DNA from: Rhopalosiphum padi
Lineage: Eukaryota > Arthropoda > Insecta > Hemiptera > Aphididae
DNA: 64,000 nt
Reading direction: 5' to 3'
Assembly (NCBI RefSeq): GCF_020882245.1
Contig: NC_083598.1
Location: 310,001-374,000 of the forward strand
Shown here: piece after piece, positions 1 to 10,574 of the stretch
Layout: each line of letters begins with the position of its first letter
How positions within the stretch are numbered: the stretch's first letter is position 1
Program-made: the position numbers and the translations under genes
The notes under the pieces: generated by a model
The model's database searches: none
What the model was told of the DNA's origin: nothing
The model's input: only the letters and a program-made list of their open reading frames with translations

Positions 1-29
1 TTAACTTTATCGGGCTCATTTGTGAATCT

Positions 30-150
30 AAACCATCCAAAGCGTCACCCAAACGCATACAAAAAAATTTATTCAAATCGATCCAGCCGTTTAGGAGTTC
101 AGTGACATACACACGTACAGTAGAATTATATATATTATATAAGATAGAAT
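30..150 (+). mobile_element. Probable 3' end of an RTE-type LINE or derived SINE
   Basis: A stretch containing CATCCAAAGCG, GATCCAGCCGTTTAGGAGTT and CAGTGACATACACACG, followed by a TATATAT-rich tail. The phrase around 'ccagccgttt..gagtt' followed by short simple repeats is typical of the 3' ends of many animal RTE-clade LINEs and SINEs that use them. Nothing upstream is visible because the window begins here. It lies in a xylulose kinase intron. The family assignment is from memory of the motif. Confidence 0.5.
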
Positions 151-311
151 ATGAATAGGTAATCATATAATTTTTTTCTTCTGGCGGCCCCCGGTGTTTT
201 TATGAAAGTGTAAATTGGCCCGCCAACTTTATAAAAGGTTGAACCACCCTGACCTGGCCTATAAACACATTATTTCTTTAGGCATTCAGAGAAAAGAAAA
301 AAAACCTTTAC

Positions 312-3300
312 CTGCCCGGAACCAGAAACCGCGGCAACGGTACTCAAATCGGCACCGCATACTTGCAACCGATCCAATAATACGTCCAAGGCTTTGACCC
401 ACATAACCGTTGGCGCTGTCACCTCACGGTGCTGTCTGTCTTTGCCCTTAATCACACCACCATGAGTCCGGAACTCCTGGAGCTCCGTGTCGAAATGTAC
501 TGTGGCCTCGAAGATCTTGTGAAGTTCATCGTCAACAATAACTCCTTTCAACTACATTAAATGTTTTAATTTTTGATATAATCTGATTTTCAGGCGGTAT
601 TTATAGATTATATATGTACCTTATAATATATTTAATATTTATCTACACCGATCAACAGTTTTTGAGTATAATACAGCACTACAGCAGTAACGTACTAGCG
701 TAAGTTAGAAATAAATCTCAGAGGTTACTGGATTAACCAGGATAACAATCTAGTCGAATATTTTTTTTCTCTAAATTTAGAATTATTTATTTTAACTGTC
801 AACTGAAATTATGAAGTACATAGTACTTACATACGTTGTACATCACTATTAGCGGCATTACCATGCAATTATAATGAACTGGGTATTAAATTATTCAAGT
901 ATCACATGTATATGTCGCATCCACTTAATGTAATCGTATTTTTCATGAAATGGATATCCATTTCATGAACAACGATCATATCGTGTAAGTCAAATTTTAG
1001 TTCATGAAATGGACATATATTTTATCCATTTCATGAAATGGAAACTCTTATTTTACACTTTGTGTAATATTTTTAATTAATTACATCAATGGGTAACATT
1101 TTGTGAAATCGAAATAATAATATTGATACGAGTACACGAATCTAGTATCTTTAAATTGTAAGCATTAAGATACTAAATAGGTACCTATTGTAGAACTTAC
1201 TGTACTATACTAATAAGTAGGGTGCGGATTTGTATGTATTTACATATTTGTCGTGAATGATAATATTTGAATGATTCCTTTACAGAAATATGTTACAGGA
1301 CTATCTGATTATTTTAAGCTATGGTTGATATTACATATTTTTACATATTTAATCTAAATTACATATTTTTACATATTTTACTGATATTACATATTTGGGT
1401 ATTGTCTCTAACACCGTAAAGAAATTGAAAGAAGCCCCTGGTGAGGTTGGAATAAAAATTAAGAAGAAAGTTGAACAAGTACTCAGTAAAAACCCAGGTT
1501 TAAAGACAATTGAAGCTATTGCAAACATTTATAACGGCAGCGATACGCATTCTTCTCTTCAATTTAGTGTTGCTGAATTAGGGGCTTTTAAATTTGCTCC
1601 TATAACTTCCGTTGACGTGAAAAGATCCTTTAGCCGCTATAAAAACATATTGCGTCCTAATCGACGTCGATTTACTTTTGACAACCTAAAAAAGTATATG
1701 GTTGTCAATTGTTTTGTTGATGAAGAAGTAGATTCAAATTCCAATGAATGAATACTTACTAATTACTTTGAAATTTTTACTTTTTAATTTTAATGTATTC
1801 CTAATTAATATTAATAAAATAATAATATAATGTAGTGTTGTATAATTTATATTTACGTACTTTTTTAATATACTCATTTTAAATTTTTTTTGTCAAGAAT
1901 AAACACATTTTTTTTACATACCTTGTATTTTTAATTACATATTTGAATAAAATTAAATACATATATATGTACATATTTTTGAATTTTTAATACATACAAA
2001 TCCGCACCCTACTAATAAGTAATATGTTATCGACACCTGTTATCGATAAATAATCGCATCAATTGTATGAGTGTAATAGCACTCTGGAAAGTTTTTATTT
2101 TTATTTTTATATGATGCCAGTACGTTCTCTGACTTGATGCGAACCGTATATTAACGTTCATTACAAGGAATACAATTTATAAAATGGAATTTGATTCATT
2201 TGCTGAATATTATGAAAAATTAAATGCCTTCTATGTAGGCAAACCCGGGAAAAAATCACCCACCAAAAATGAGGTTCAATTAATAATTGAAGAAATATTA
2301 GCGGCCAAAATAAAAATGTAAGTAATTGTTAAAATATACAAAATATTTACACTTCAAATAAAATTATAACAATCAGCCATCAGGGCTTGTATTTCAAAAA
2401 ACTATTTTGTTTTATGTTATTTGGAATTAAGAGGACGCTATACCCGCAGTGTTGTCTCTGTCTTACTAACGTACATTATAACAAATTTTCATTCAGTAGA
2501 ATACATTTTGTGATGTTAGCTTTAATATTAGAGTAAATTTACTTATGATCAAATTTAAAGGTAAGAATATTATCTAGACAATGACATATGCTTTTAATGA
2601 TATTATTATTTTAGAGTTATGAACATTTTAAAGTTGTAATATTTCACATAGCTGTAACTCACTTTAAAATAATAATATCATTAAAAGCATATGTCATTGT
2701 CTAGATATTATTCTTACCTTTAAATTTGATAATAGGTAAATTCACTCTAATATTAAAGCTAACATCACAAAATGTATTCTTCTGAACGAAAATTTGTTAT
2801 GATGTACGTTAGTAAGACAGAGACAACAAATGCGGGTATGTCCTCTTATGCTTTTATTAGGAGTGCGATGAAAAAAATAAAGAACCATAATACATCACAC
2901 AAAAAATTAAAATGATGAAATAATATTACAAAACTAAACACACCATTACCGTCCGATTTGAACGACAAAATTCAGCGCAAATCATAAGCTTCTATATCTA
3001 TAGCCGCTGCGCTGCGTGATGTTATTATTACGCGTATATAAAAAACCCGCGACATCTAATTTTTTAAAAATTACCGAAGTTAATAATGATAAAGAACTTA
3101 CATTACGTGAAACAGTTTCTCATATTTCTGGGGGACAAGGTTTTTTAAGTTGCATTTGTAAACGCCAATGTGAATCAAAACGTTGTGCTTGTTTTAAAGC
3201 TTCGGTAAAATGCAACAGTCGTTGCCATAGCTTTAGTATTTGTAAAAATAAGTAATAATTTATTATTTATATAAATAATAAATTATTAATTATTATTATA

Positions 3301-6300
3301 ATGATTATTATAACTATTTATATTTATATAATTTATTATTATTATAAAATATAATTATAATACAATATTACATAATTATAATAATCATGAATAAATGTAA
3401 TAAAATGTACTCGTATCAATGTTATTATTTCGATTTCACAAAAAGTTACCTATTGATGTAATTAATTAAAAATATTACACAAAGTGTAAAATAAGAGTTT
3501 CCATTTCATGAACTAAAATTTGACTTACACGATATGATCGTTGTTCATGAAATGGATATCCATTTCATGAAAAATATGATTACACTAAGTGGATGCGACA
3601 TATATATATATATTGCCAATTAGAAAACAGTAACAACTATAATAATTAATAATTAAGTTTATTATTATTGTAATAATTATTAGTACAACTGGAGATAAAA
3701 AAATAAAATATACTAATTAATACTAAATATATTTACTAATTAACTTTAATAAAGAACCATTTTTCAAATACTTAGTAAAAAATGTGATGTGTAAACTGGC
3801 CGTACTGGTTCGCTACTATTTACAATTTTAAATTATTAAACTATTATAGGATTATAGTCTAAAGGTAATATCATTCATTGTAATTTATAAATAATATTGT
3901 GTATATAAAAACATACAGATATTTCATTTTTTAAATCATTTAATATTTATTTTTTCTTTCAATTTATGAACATTTTAGATTATTAGATTAAGTAATGTTG
4001 TTATGAACGATAAGCCGGGCCCCTTGTGTTGCTTATACCATTATTAATTTATTATTATTATTATTGTTTATTTCTTCAAAAAATAATATGTATATAATAT
4101 TACTTATATACATAAAAGATAAAACATAATAAATATTTGTGTTAGAAGTGCTAATAAAGCAAATTTCGACATGCGTAAAGTTGCCCCTCACCCTACTTTG
4201 CCCTATAAACTTATTCAAATCTTCACCAATATTTTGGAGCTTATTTGAAACTATTTGGAACCAAGTTTTCCGATTTTGGAACTTCACACTTTTCCCGGAA
4301 GAAAAGTTTTTCGATTGGAGAGACCAATTTCACGCACGTATTTCGACCACTATAATTATTCATGGAAACTTCCCCGTCTAGCTGATACCTTTCCCCGCTA
4401 ATATTATATTTATATTAACTTGTAAGGTTATTAGGTTAAAAAATATAGAAATGTTAATTTATATATCATGTAAATAATATGTATAATAAATATATTATAT
4501 AAAATTAATTTAAAAAAAATATAAAAAAAAATGTTAATCAGTAATAACTAATAAGTATAATATAAAAATTACCATAAACATTTTAATGTTGTAGTTCTTA
4601 ATTATGAGGAATTTCAATTAAATATTCATCGAGATCACGTTCGTCGTATGTGGACACAATATCTTCTATACGTTTTAGCAACATCCCGATATTTTTTTTT
4701 TTTTTTGCTGATGGAGGTTTTTGTCCAGCGATAAATAGATTAATATTTATCTCGGTTAAATGTTGTTCTTTTTTAAGAACCTCAATAAGTTGCCATATGG
4801 TTGGATGAGACGCAGCTAACAAAGACTTTATGCTCTATGCCAACCTTCAATACTATTGTTTGTTTTTGGCAAGCCCGCTTGTGTAGTATCGTATATTGGT
4901 TCCATAATTTTAAATCAAATATTGGAGGTCGTCGTATATTTCTTCTAGTTGGTCTTCCAATTCACGTTCTTCAAAATAATCAATTAAATGAAGTGATAAC
5001 TCTTTATTGTCTACAAAAAACTGTTGAGACATTAATTCTTCGAATTTCTCAACAACGTATGGCGCAGGAACAAAAGCTAAAGCCATTAGCTGTTTTATTT
5101 TCGCCGTCTAAATCGTAGTTAATATTACAAATAATCCATATAATGCTATTACTTTATCGTCGTATTATTTAGGTTTTGCTTCGATAACAAAAAATATATA
5201 ACAATAAATGTTTTGTAGTAAAAATATTGAAGTCGTTGATTCAATGTAGTGTAATGCTACATGGACGAGAAAATGTCATTATACATAAATATCTAATATA
5301 TTCTAATTACATTATCTATACTTCTATATAGAGATTAACATTTTTATATATTTTTTGAATTAATTTCATTATTCTTACAAGATAATATAAATATAATATT
5401 AGCAGGGAACGGTATTAGAGAGGAAAGGTATTGGACAAGGAAGTGACCAAGGGCGCCCATTAGGGGGTGCAACTGTGCAAGGGGATGACATGTCAACACC
5501 TAGAATAGAAAAATTATTGTTATTTTGAAGCTATTGGAAGTGACCCGGTGCCCTATAATCGATGCTATCCTGACCCATCATAAAATTTATCTATAAATGG
5601 AGCAATAAAGTATTATACAAATGAATAAATTATTGAAATATATTTATTATTATTTTTTTTTAAAAGACGTCACGTCTGCATAGTGCATACGTTGTCTCAA
5701 ATGGACAAAATGGCAAATTTGCATTCTGTATAGTTCTAATTTTGTGTTGTTAGTTTTCATATTAGAATGATTTGACTTATTGACCTATCGGCTACACATT
5801 GCGTCCCGAAATAAAAAATCTGATAAGTGGGTATACGAATTGCGTTCAGCTTTATCTTAACGACAACACGAATTGCGTCTGGCTTTACATTATAAACTAC
5901 TATATGAACTGCGTCCGTTTTTTTAAATTTCTAAGTGAAGTTGATTCAAAATTTGTGAATGGAACTTTTAAAAGTTTCCCAAAATTGTTAACACAACTTT
6001 TTAGTTTTTACTATCCATGGATGGCTTGAGAAATAATAATTATATACCACTGATAATTGATATTTTTTTACTTCATTGTAAAAATATAGATACTTATACT
6101 AAAATATTTACACATCTCAAATCTGAATTAAATAAAAAATAATATCAATTTTTCAACTAAAATAATATCTATTTGCAGATTTTGAAAAATCAATTCACTC
6201 ATTGTTATTAATCGTATGGCCATCAGTTAAATGAAAGGATGCAGGTTTCATTTAGGTCAAAGTTGGTGGAGGAAAATTCAAACGGTTGGTTCGATTCAAG

Positions 6301-8439
6301 AATACAAAAAATAAGTTAGGTTTTCCACTCAAGTTTTTACTAGATTTTTAAATTTTTGAAGTTTATATTTCTAAATTTTTTGTTATTTTTATTTTAATTA
6401 TTATATTACACTCCTATAATTTAAACGTACACATTTTCATTTTACTTACTTCTAATTGCATAAAAATGTCAAAAATCAAAAAAATCAATATTTTTAACCT
6501 ACCAATAGTCATAATTTGCTATTGGGCAGTATTAAGTCTATATAAAATAGGAGGAAAATAATGTTTTTAGTGTTTTTACATTGGGACCAATTCGCAATTC
6601 ATGTAGTCGTAAAATATCGCCGGGACGCAATTCGTGCGCAGCGAGCCTATCATCAAACTTATAGATGAGCACATCATCAGTGTTCTCTCCTTCAATTTTT
6701 AAAATATTTAAATGTTTATGCTATTTATGGGTATTTTTAAATACTAATATTTTACAACACTTGCTATAAAAATTAAGGAGAAAACACATATAACTTTCTT
6801 AACATTCATATATTAGTATAATAGGTAAATTTACTCCAATATTTAACAACACAAAACTGGAACTCCTGAACTTACATTTTGATAATTTATACTTTAGTAA
6901 AGACAAAGTCACACATACGAGTACGACGTCCTGCACTATTAAAATGTTAACAGTTTTATGACGTACTAATGAGGAAAGTAACCCATTGCAGCAACCGAAC
7001 TTTTAGGACATGGTCAAATTCTGTAGGTTTATGACTTAAAATCAACCAATTTTTAAACTTACTACTCCTCCCAATAGAAGAAAAATAGGTCAATACGCCA
7101 TACTTATCCGATTATAGTTATGTTTGTAAGAGTGGACGTGCAATGGTAGTATTTCGAAAATGAACTTTTTAAGTGAAGAAAGCTTTGTTTTTTAAATCAA
7201 TTTGGCAATGATAAATTTTCTCAGAAATGTCAAAAAAAAAAAAATTAATGCTGTCTACTTTTACATTAGATGATATTTCAATAATTAGTATTTAATTATT
7301 CAAATTTCAAAGTATCCATAAATTTATAACTAGCATTGTGGAGGTCAAATAGGTCAATGGTACATTGATATTATTATTAAATTTGTTATCTAAATTTGTA
7401 TACATTAAGCCATTTATGTTATTACGAACTTAATTGTATATGTACATCAACAGGTTAGGTTAGATATACACCACGGTATACATATAGACATTATTATTAC
7501 TTAATACTTGTATTAGTTGTATAAGTATTAATTAAATTAAAAAATATGTAGGTAAGTAATAAGTATATTATTTTTTTTTAATTAGAAATAATTAAATAAC
7601 CTTATTATGTTTATATATATATATGTATAATATTATGTATAACAATAACAATATACTGTACGTAAAATGTATTTTATAATTATTGATAATTACGATAAAA
7701 TACAGTTTATAGTTTATACATACATTTTTAACAATATTATAAATTATAATATTATCATAACTTGAAATTTTTATTAAAAACAAATTTAATAATATATCAT
7801 TATTAGATACCTATAAGGCTATAAACCTGAATACCTGATCTCTTATTATATATTTATATGTATCATGTATGACTAGAATAAAATCCTATCGAAATAGATA
7901 ATACAAACAATAACATGATGTCAAATGGCATATTTTATACAATTTATTTACCTACGCACATTTTGTAGAAAATTAAGATGAAGAATGGAAAGAACAAATG
8001 GATGGTGTAACTGCAATATCCTAAGAACGCTTCCGGTGAACCGCTGCAGATAATACATATTGTAGCCGCACCCAATGACGCCAAATTGATTCAAGCAAAA
8101 ACTTGTTATTTATAATGACTAAAAATTAGTCATTCCTATAAAAAATATGAGGAAGTCGAGACCTACCTATATATATGCCCACTTAACCACCCACCTATGC
8201 TCTGGTCACATGATATTTTAAATCAGTTTGTTGACCACAGAATTATTTATAAACGATATCATAAATAAAATAGGTATATCATAATTTTAAAATGTTATAT
8301 ATATATAGAAGTATAATACCTGTTGCGTGCTGAAGTCTAATCCCAAGTACGTGATAGGCATCATAACGTCGGTCGGCGTCGGGATCGCGTCTCGGTAGTA
8401 ACGGCAAAGTCGGCCGTCCGTCGGCAGTTCGCTCGTCAT
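312..8439 (-). CDS. XYLB: Xylulose kinase (XYLB), partial: exons 1 and 2
   Basis: Xylulose kinase phosphorylates D-xylulose to xylulose 5-phosphate in the cytosol. Two minus-strand exons are visible. Exon 2 is 551-312 (80 codons, phase 0, flanked by AG and CAG|gtaaag); it begins LKGVIVDDELHKIFE and contains HFDTELQEFRTHGGV and MWVKALDVLLDRL, ending SGSGQ, a close match to the FGGY kinase N-terminal domain. Exon 1 ends at 8320 (ACAG|gtatta) and supplies YLGLDFSTQQ, the phosphate-binding start of the fold, so the joint reads DFSTQQ/LKGVIV. In-frame starts are ATG at 8439 (25 extra residues) or the MM pair at 8364; an in-frame stop lies further upstream. I favour 8364 because family members start close to this motif. 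The remaining exons lie left of base 1. The intron (552-8319) is unusually long and full of transposons. Family identity is confident; the start is not. Confidence 0.87.
1218..2011 (+). mobile_element. hAT element (CGGBP1-like), 794 bp, perfect 8-bp duplication
   Basis: Ends read TAGGGTGCGGATTTGTATG and its inverse CATACAAATCCGCACCCTA, flanked on both sides by CTAATAAG (1210-1217 and 2012-2019). An 8-bp duplication and TA..G termini are diagnostic of hAT elements. Just inside both ends are several TTACATATTT repeats, probably transposase-binding sites. A transposase C-terminal fragment is encoded at 1395-1754. The element sits inside the integrase-type transposon at 913-3600, so it inserted later. 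Confidence 0.85.
1395..1754 (+). pseudogene. hAT transposase C-terminal fragment (CGGBP1-like family)
   Basis: An open frame of about 118 codons ending at the stop at 1751. It contains GAFKFAPITSVDVKRSFSRY, RPNRRRFTFDNLKKY and VVNCFVDEE. The SVDVxRSFSxxK motif followed by the FTFDNLxxYMVV helix resembles the hAT dimerisation segment found in CGGBP1-like proteins that are numerous in aphids. The BED zinc finger and catalytic core are missing, and no good start codon precedes the frame, so it is a fragment carried by a non-autonomous element. Confidence 0.6.
2184..2322 (+). pseudogene. N-terminal fragment of a KRBA2-like integrase
   Basis: Starts with ATG at 2184 and encodes MEFDSFAEYYEKLNAFYVGK, then KNEVQLIIEEILAAKIK before a stop. 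The segment resembles the N-terminus of the KRAB-A domain-containing protein 2-like integrases that are common in aphid genomes; this is recall, not a search. The end overlaps AAAAT|GTAAGT, a good donor site, so a spliced origin is possible. The central integrase is missing; the C-terminal piece of the same protein is at 3016-3255. Confidence 0.45.
2430..2846. mobile_element. Palindromic MITE (AGAGGAC ends, TA target), 417 bp
   Basis: The two halves are inverted copies of about 190 bp each, from AGAGGACGCTATACCCG on the left to CGGGTATGTCCTCT on the right, flanked by TA on each side. There is no coding capacity. A closely related copy lies at 56782-57232 and a decayed one around 6810-6935. 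The TA target suggests a Tc1/mariner-type origin, which is inference. It has inserted in the place where the integrase core of the surrounding element should be. Confidence 0.75.
3016..3255 (+). pseudogene. C-terminal cysteine-rich fragment of a KRBA2-like integrase
   Basis: An open frame of 79 codons containing ELTLRETVSHISGGQGFLSC, CKRQCESKRCACFKASVKCN and SRCHS. The CxC..C....CxCxxxxxxCNxxCH pattern is a zinc-binding tail found at the C-terminus of aphid KRBA2-like integrase proteins. It ends just inside the right inverted repeat of the element at 913-3600, the position expected for the gene's 3' end. The upstream integrase domain is absent. Confidence 0.5.
3601..4369. other. Non-coding intronic DNA
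   Basis: AT-rich xylulose kinase intron between two transposons, with TA-rich simple sequence. The short open frames around 4033-4381 have no recognisable domain or codon structure and I do not regard them as genes. Confidence 0.6.
4370..5445 (-). mobile_element. MULE-like element with degenerate transposase C-terminus
   Basis: Inverted flanks share TACCTTTCC and GCTAATATTATATTTATATT: left near 4387-4420, right inverted near 5383-5430. Between them, on the minus strand (about 5100-4598), is a broken transposase C-terminal region: FVPAPYVVEKFEELMSQQFF, LIDYFEE, a damaged GW/WHR segment, then AASHPTIWQLIEVLKKEQ and a tail ending KRIEDIVSTYDERDL. The HPTIWxLIxxLKKEQ motif after a damaged NNSIEGWHR motif is typical of FLYWCH/MULE transposases in aphids. 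Two or more frame breaks make it a pseudogene. No clear target duplication was found, so the ends are approximate. Confidence 0.55.
5786..6648 (+). mobile_element. MULE-like element with decayed transposase core
   Basis: The ends carry inverted ATTGCGTCCCG motifs (left near 5808, right inverted near 6621), and the left side repeats 'aattgcgtc' several times (5838, 5870, 5908). Inside, at 5940-6150 on the plus strand, a frameshifted MULE core reads NGTFKSFPKLLTQLFSFYYP and then NNNYIPLIIDIFLLHCKN and TYTKIFTHLKSEL. This matches the DGTF..QLF..HG....Y.PL segment of FLYWCH/MULE transposases, with the first catalytic Asp replaced by Asn. Ends are approximate. Confidence 0.55.
6810..6935. repeat. 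Decayed half of the AGAGGAC palindromic MITE
   Basis: The order of short motifs (aataggtaaattta, a ctc..aatatt block, aacaacacaaaa, ttagtaaagacaaag, gacgtcct) parallels one arm of the palindromic MITE at 2430-2846, with many substitutions. It is probably an old copy. Assignment is by eye. Confidence 0.35.
6936..8319. other. Remaining xylulose kinase intron 1, no gene seen
   Basis: AT-rich DNA running up to the exon 1 donor site at 8318-8319. The short minus-strand frame at 7592-7783 is low-complexity (Ile, Tyr, Asn) and not supported as coding. Confidence 0.5.
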
Positions 8440-8600
8440 CGCCGTCGCCGCCTCTTCCTCCTCCGATAAGTGACGACGACAACCAACTCAGTAACAAAAC
8501 GGTGACGGCCGTAGCGGTGTTATCAGTATTATCTCCTCGGTAAATCACACGTTTCGATGAAACGGCTGCCGGAAAACGAACAATAGTGTATATTATATTA
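8440..8600 (-). promoter_or_regulatory. Probable xylulose kinase 5' UTR and promoter
   Basis: A CpG- and GC-rich patch (about 8365-8570) in otherwise AT-rich DNA covers exon 1 and its upstream side. A TATATTATATT string lies at 8590-8600 upstream on the minus strand. In compact arthropod genes such a patch often marks the first exon and promoter. No transcription start can be fixed. Confidence 0.35.
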
Positions 8601-9229
8601 AACTAAATTGTTAAAAGTAATTTAACGATTATAAATATTATTACTTATTAGATATATTAAGGACTTAACTTATACCATTACGCTTGAAATTCGAAAACTT
8701 TGTATCCAACAAACATTAACTAATAGCCTATTATATACATGTTCAACGTAAAATTAAATTATTTCTCATACATAATATAATTATGATTTTTATATAATAA
8801 CGCTCGTGTACGATGTATTGGGGTGAATCGAAATCGTTTTTGTGACAATGTTATAGTAGTAATGCTGTTATATATTGTACATATAATTTATACACGTGCG
8901 ATGTAATGATTGTAAGGTATTTCAATATTTCTGTTGCAGTCTATAAATGATATACCTAGCTCAGTGGCTCAGTACTTATAATAAAATATAATATATACAC
9001 GAGTTGTAACAGCGGTCAGCTAGTACCTTTTTATGTACCTACCTAGCAACTTTTAATTTACTTACCTATATACTGTATTGTATTAGCTCGTGTATTACTG
9101 AAGTCTGTGCATGTTATGTACCAGTATACAGTATAGTCGTAAAATATTCGTGGCCTGCGTTAATGATTATTAAGTTATGAAAACGATACAATTGTATACT
9201 GTAGCATACATCGAGAATCAAGATGCAGG

Positions 9230-9530
9230 TGAGCGATGTACGTTCACGGTGAAATAGGTGCCATAAAAATTCGTTTGCGTCGGCGTTGTTGACGCGTGGA
9301 AGCGAAGTCGAGACCAAAAGAGAGAGAAATACTAAACGTTTTTCGGACCGTGACGCGTGCGTCCGATGGCCGTGATTTTCAACGTTCTCGGTTCTCCTCC
9401 GATCATCGCCTCTGCAGAGTCACGGTCTGACCACGATGTATCGTTCCAAACCTTAGTCATCATCATTGTTGTTATTATTATTATTAAATTGGTGGTTACT
9501 ATACGCGACACAAAAGTACACCACAATTGC
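9230..9530. other. CpG-containing patch, possible unidentified first exon or promoter
   Basis: Base composition rises to moderate GC with many CpG dinucleotides (gcgtcggcgttgttgacgcg, gaccgtgacgcgtgcgtccg). Short frames exist on both strands but none has a domain I recognise. It may be an alternative 5' UTR exon of the xylulose kinase gene or the promoter of an unseen transcript. The evidence is composition only. Confidence 0.25.
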
Positions 9531-10139
9531 CAGTGTCAAAAACAAAAACAAATATATACCTATAATTTTCACAATAACACTTACATAGAATCTTATAATA
9601 ATTCACACTATACAGTTTTTAAGGAAGTTTGGTAAAAATCGAAGTTTTGTTGTTTTGATAACTAAATCTTCGAAATGGGATCATGCAGGGATCAATATAA
9701 TCACGCTGCAGATCAAAAATCGGTATGTTTAATAATTCAGCGGTAGATCAAGCCGATCAAGCGGAGGGGGTGCAGTTGTATTTGTCCACAGACAAGGATT
9801 TAAGCCTAGGCCAAGTAGGCTGGGTTCTTGAGCGGCAAATTTGTACTGAACAAACATTTTTTTTTATTTATTTAAATTTAAATATCACGCGTATTAAATT
9901 GTTTTAGTTACATAATTAAATACAGAAATATTAAAAGAAAACTTAATTTAAATGAAATCAATAATAAATGCCCTTATAAAGGCAAAAAAGATTTTAAAAT
10001 CAATGTATTTTAAGTAATTGTTGATCAATTTAATGCTGAACTTAAAGCGTAAGAGTTCTTAGAACGAAACGTGTCTGAAATTTTATTTTTCCATCGGAGT
10101 TATACTATACTGATGAAGAAACTATTCATAAAAAAAACC

Positions 10140-10525
10140 AATGGCTCTTGTAGAGCATTATCCTAATGACATTGAATAATCGTTTACCAACGAATGTCTT
10201 TATTTTCGTGATCATCTTTGTCCAAAATCTGATGACAAAAATAAAACTCAAAACTATGTGAAATGTTGCACAAAAATATAACTTAATAGATCTATATCCT
10301 GCAAATGTTACTATAATACTACGTTACGTATTTTTTTATATATTTTTGCAACGAACTGTTCACTGAACGTTTTTTCAGCGTTAAAGAGAATCATATCATA
10401 TTTACGTTTATAGGTACAGAGAGACGACAGTTTTACACACCAAGTCAAAAAAACTTTATAATATTATAAGGATAGTATAATTGATGAATTTGCATCTAAA
10501 AAAGTTTGCTGTACAAATTTGTAGA
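10140..10525 (+). pseudogene. hAT (MYM-type) transposase C-terminal pseudogene
   Basis: Conceptual translation with several stops shows MALVEHYPNDIE, CPKSDDKNKTQNY, then TNCSLNVFSALKRIISYLRL and finally SIIDEFASKKVC. The C-terminal pattern (CSxxxxFSALKRIxxYLR, then IIDEFASKK) is that of the dimerisation region of MYM-finger hAT transposases. Stops and missing segments show it is long dead. No termini were found nearby. Confidence 0.6.
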
Positions 10526-10574
10526 CTATATGTTAAGTTAAGACTATTTAAAAAAATATATGTATATACTATAT

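Larger units (their letters stand above)
913..3600 (+). mobile_element. Ginger-like (KRBA2-like integrase) DNA transposon, deleted and hosting two other elements
   Basis: Long terminal inverted repeats lie at 913-1136 and 3406-3600; both ends read TGTCGCATCCACTTA inward. The element is bounded by TATA on each side, which fits a 4-bp duplication although the right flank is a (TA)n run. TGT..ACA ends, long repeats and a 4-bp target match Ginger elements, whose transposase is a retroviral-type integrase. Remnants of the protein are an N-terminal piece at 2184-2322 and a cysteine-rich C-terminal piece at 3016-3255; the integrase core is absent. The left repeat holds about 27 bp more than the right, made of an extra copy of a TTTCATGAAA palindrome. 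Two elements are inserted inside: a hAT copy at 1218-2011 and a palindromic MITE at 2430-2846. Lying in a xylulose kinase intron, it is not expected to be active. Confidence 0.7.

Noticed and set aside
7592..7783. 63-codon minus-strand frame
   Set aside because: Same low-complexity composition; lies in an intron.
8279..8548. 89-codon frame with an apparent signal peptide
   Set aside because: A different frame of the same DNA reads YLGLDFSTQQ and splices exactly to the xylulose kinase exon at 551, so this frame is an overlap.
9357..9635. 92-codon plus-strand frame in a CpG patch
   Set aside because: Could be a first exon, but it contains an Ile/Val run from ATT repeats and no downstream exon can be joined.
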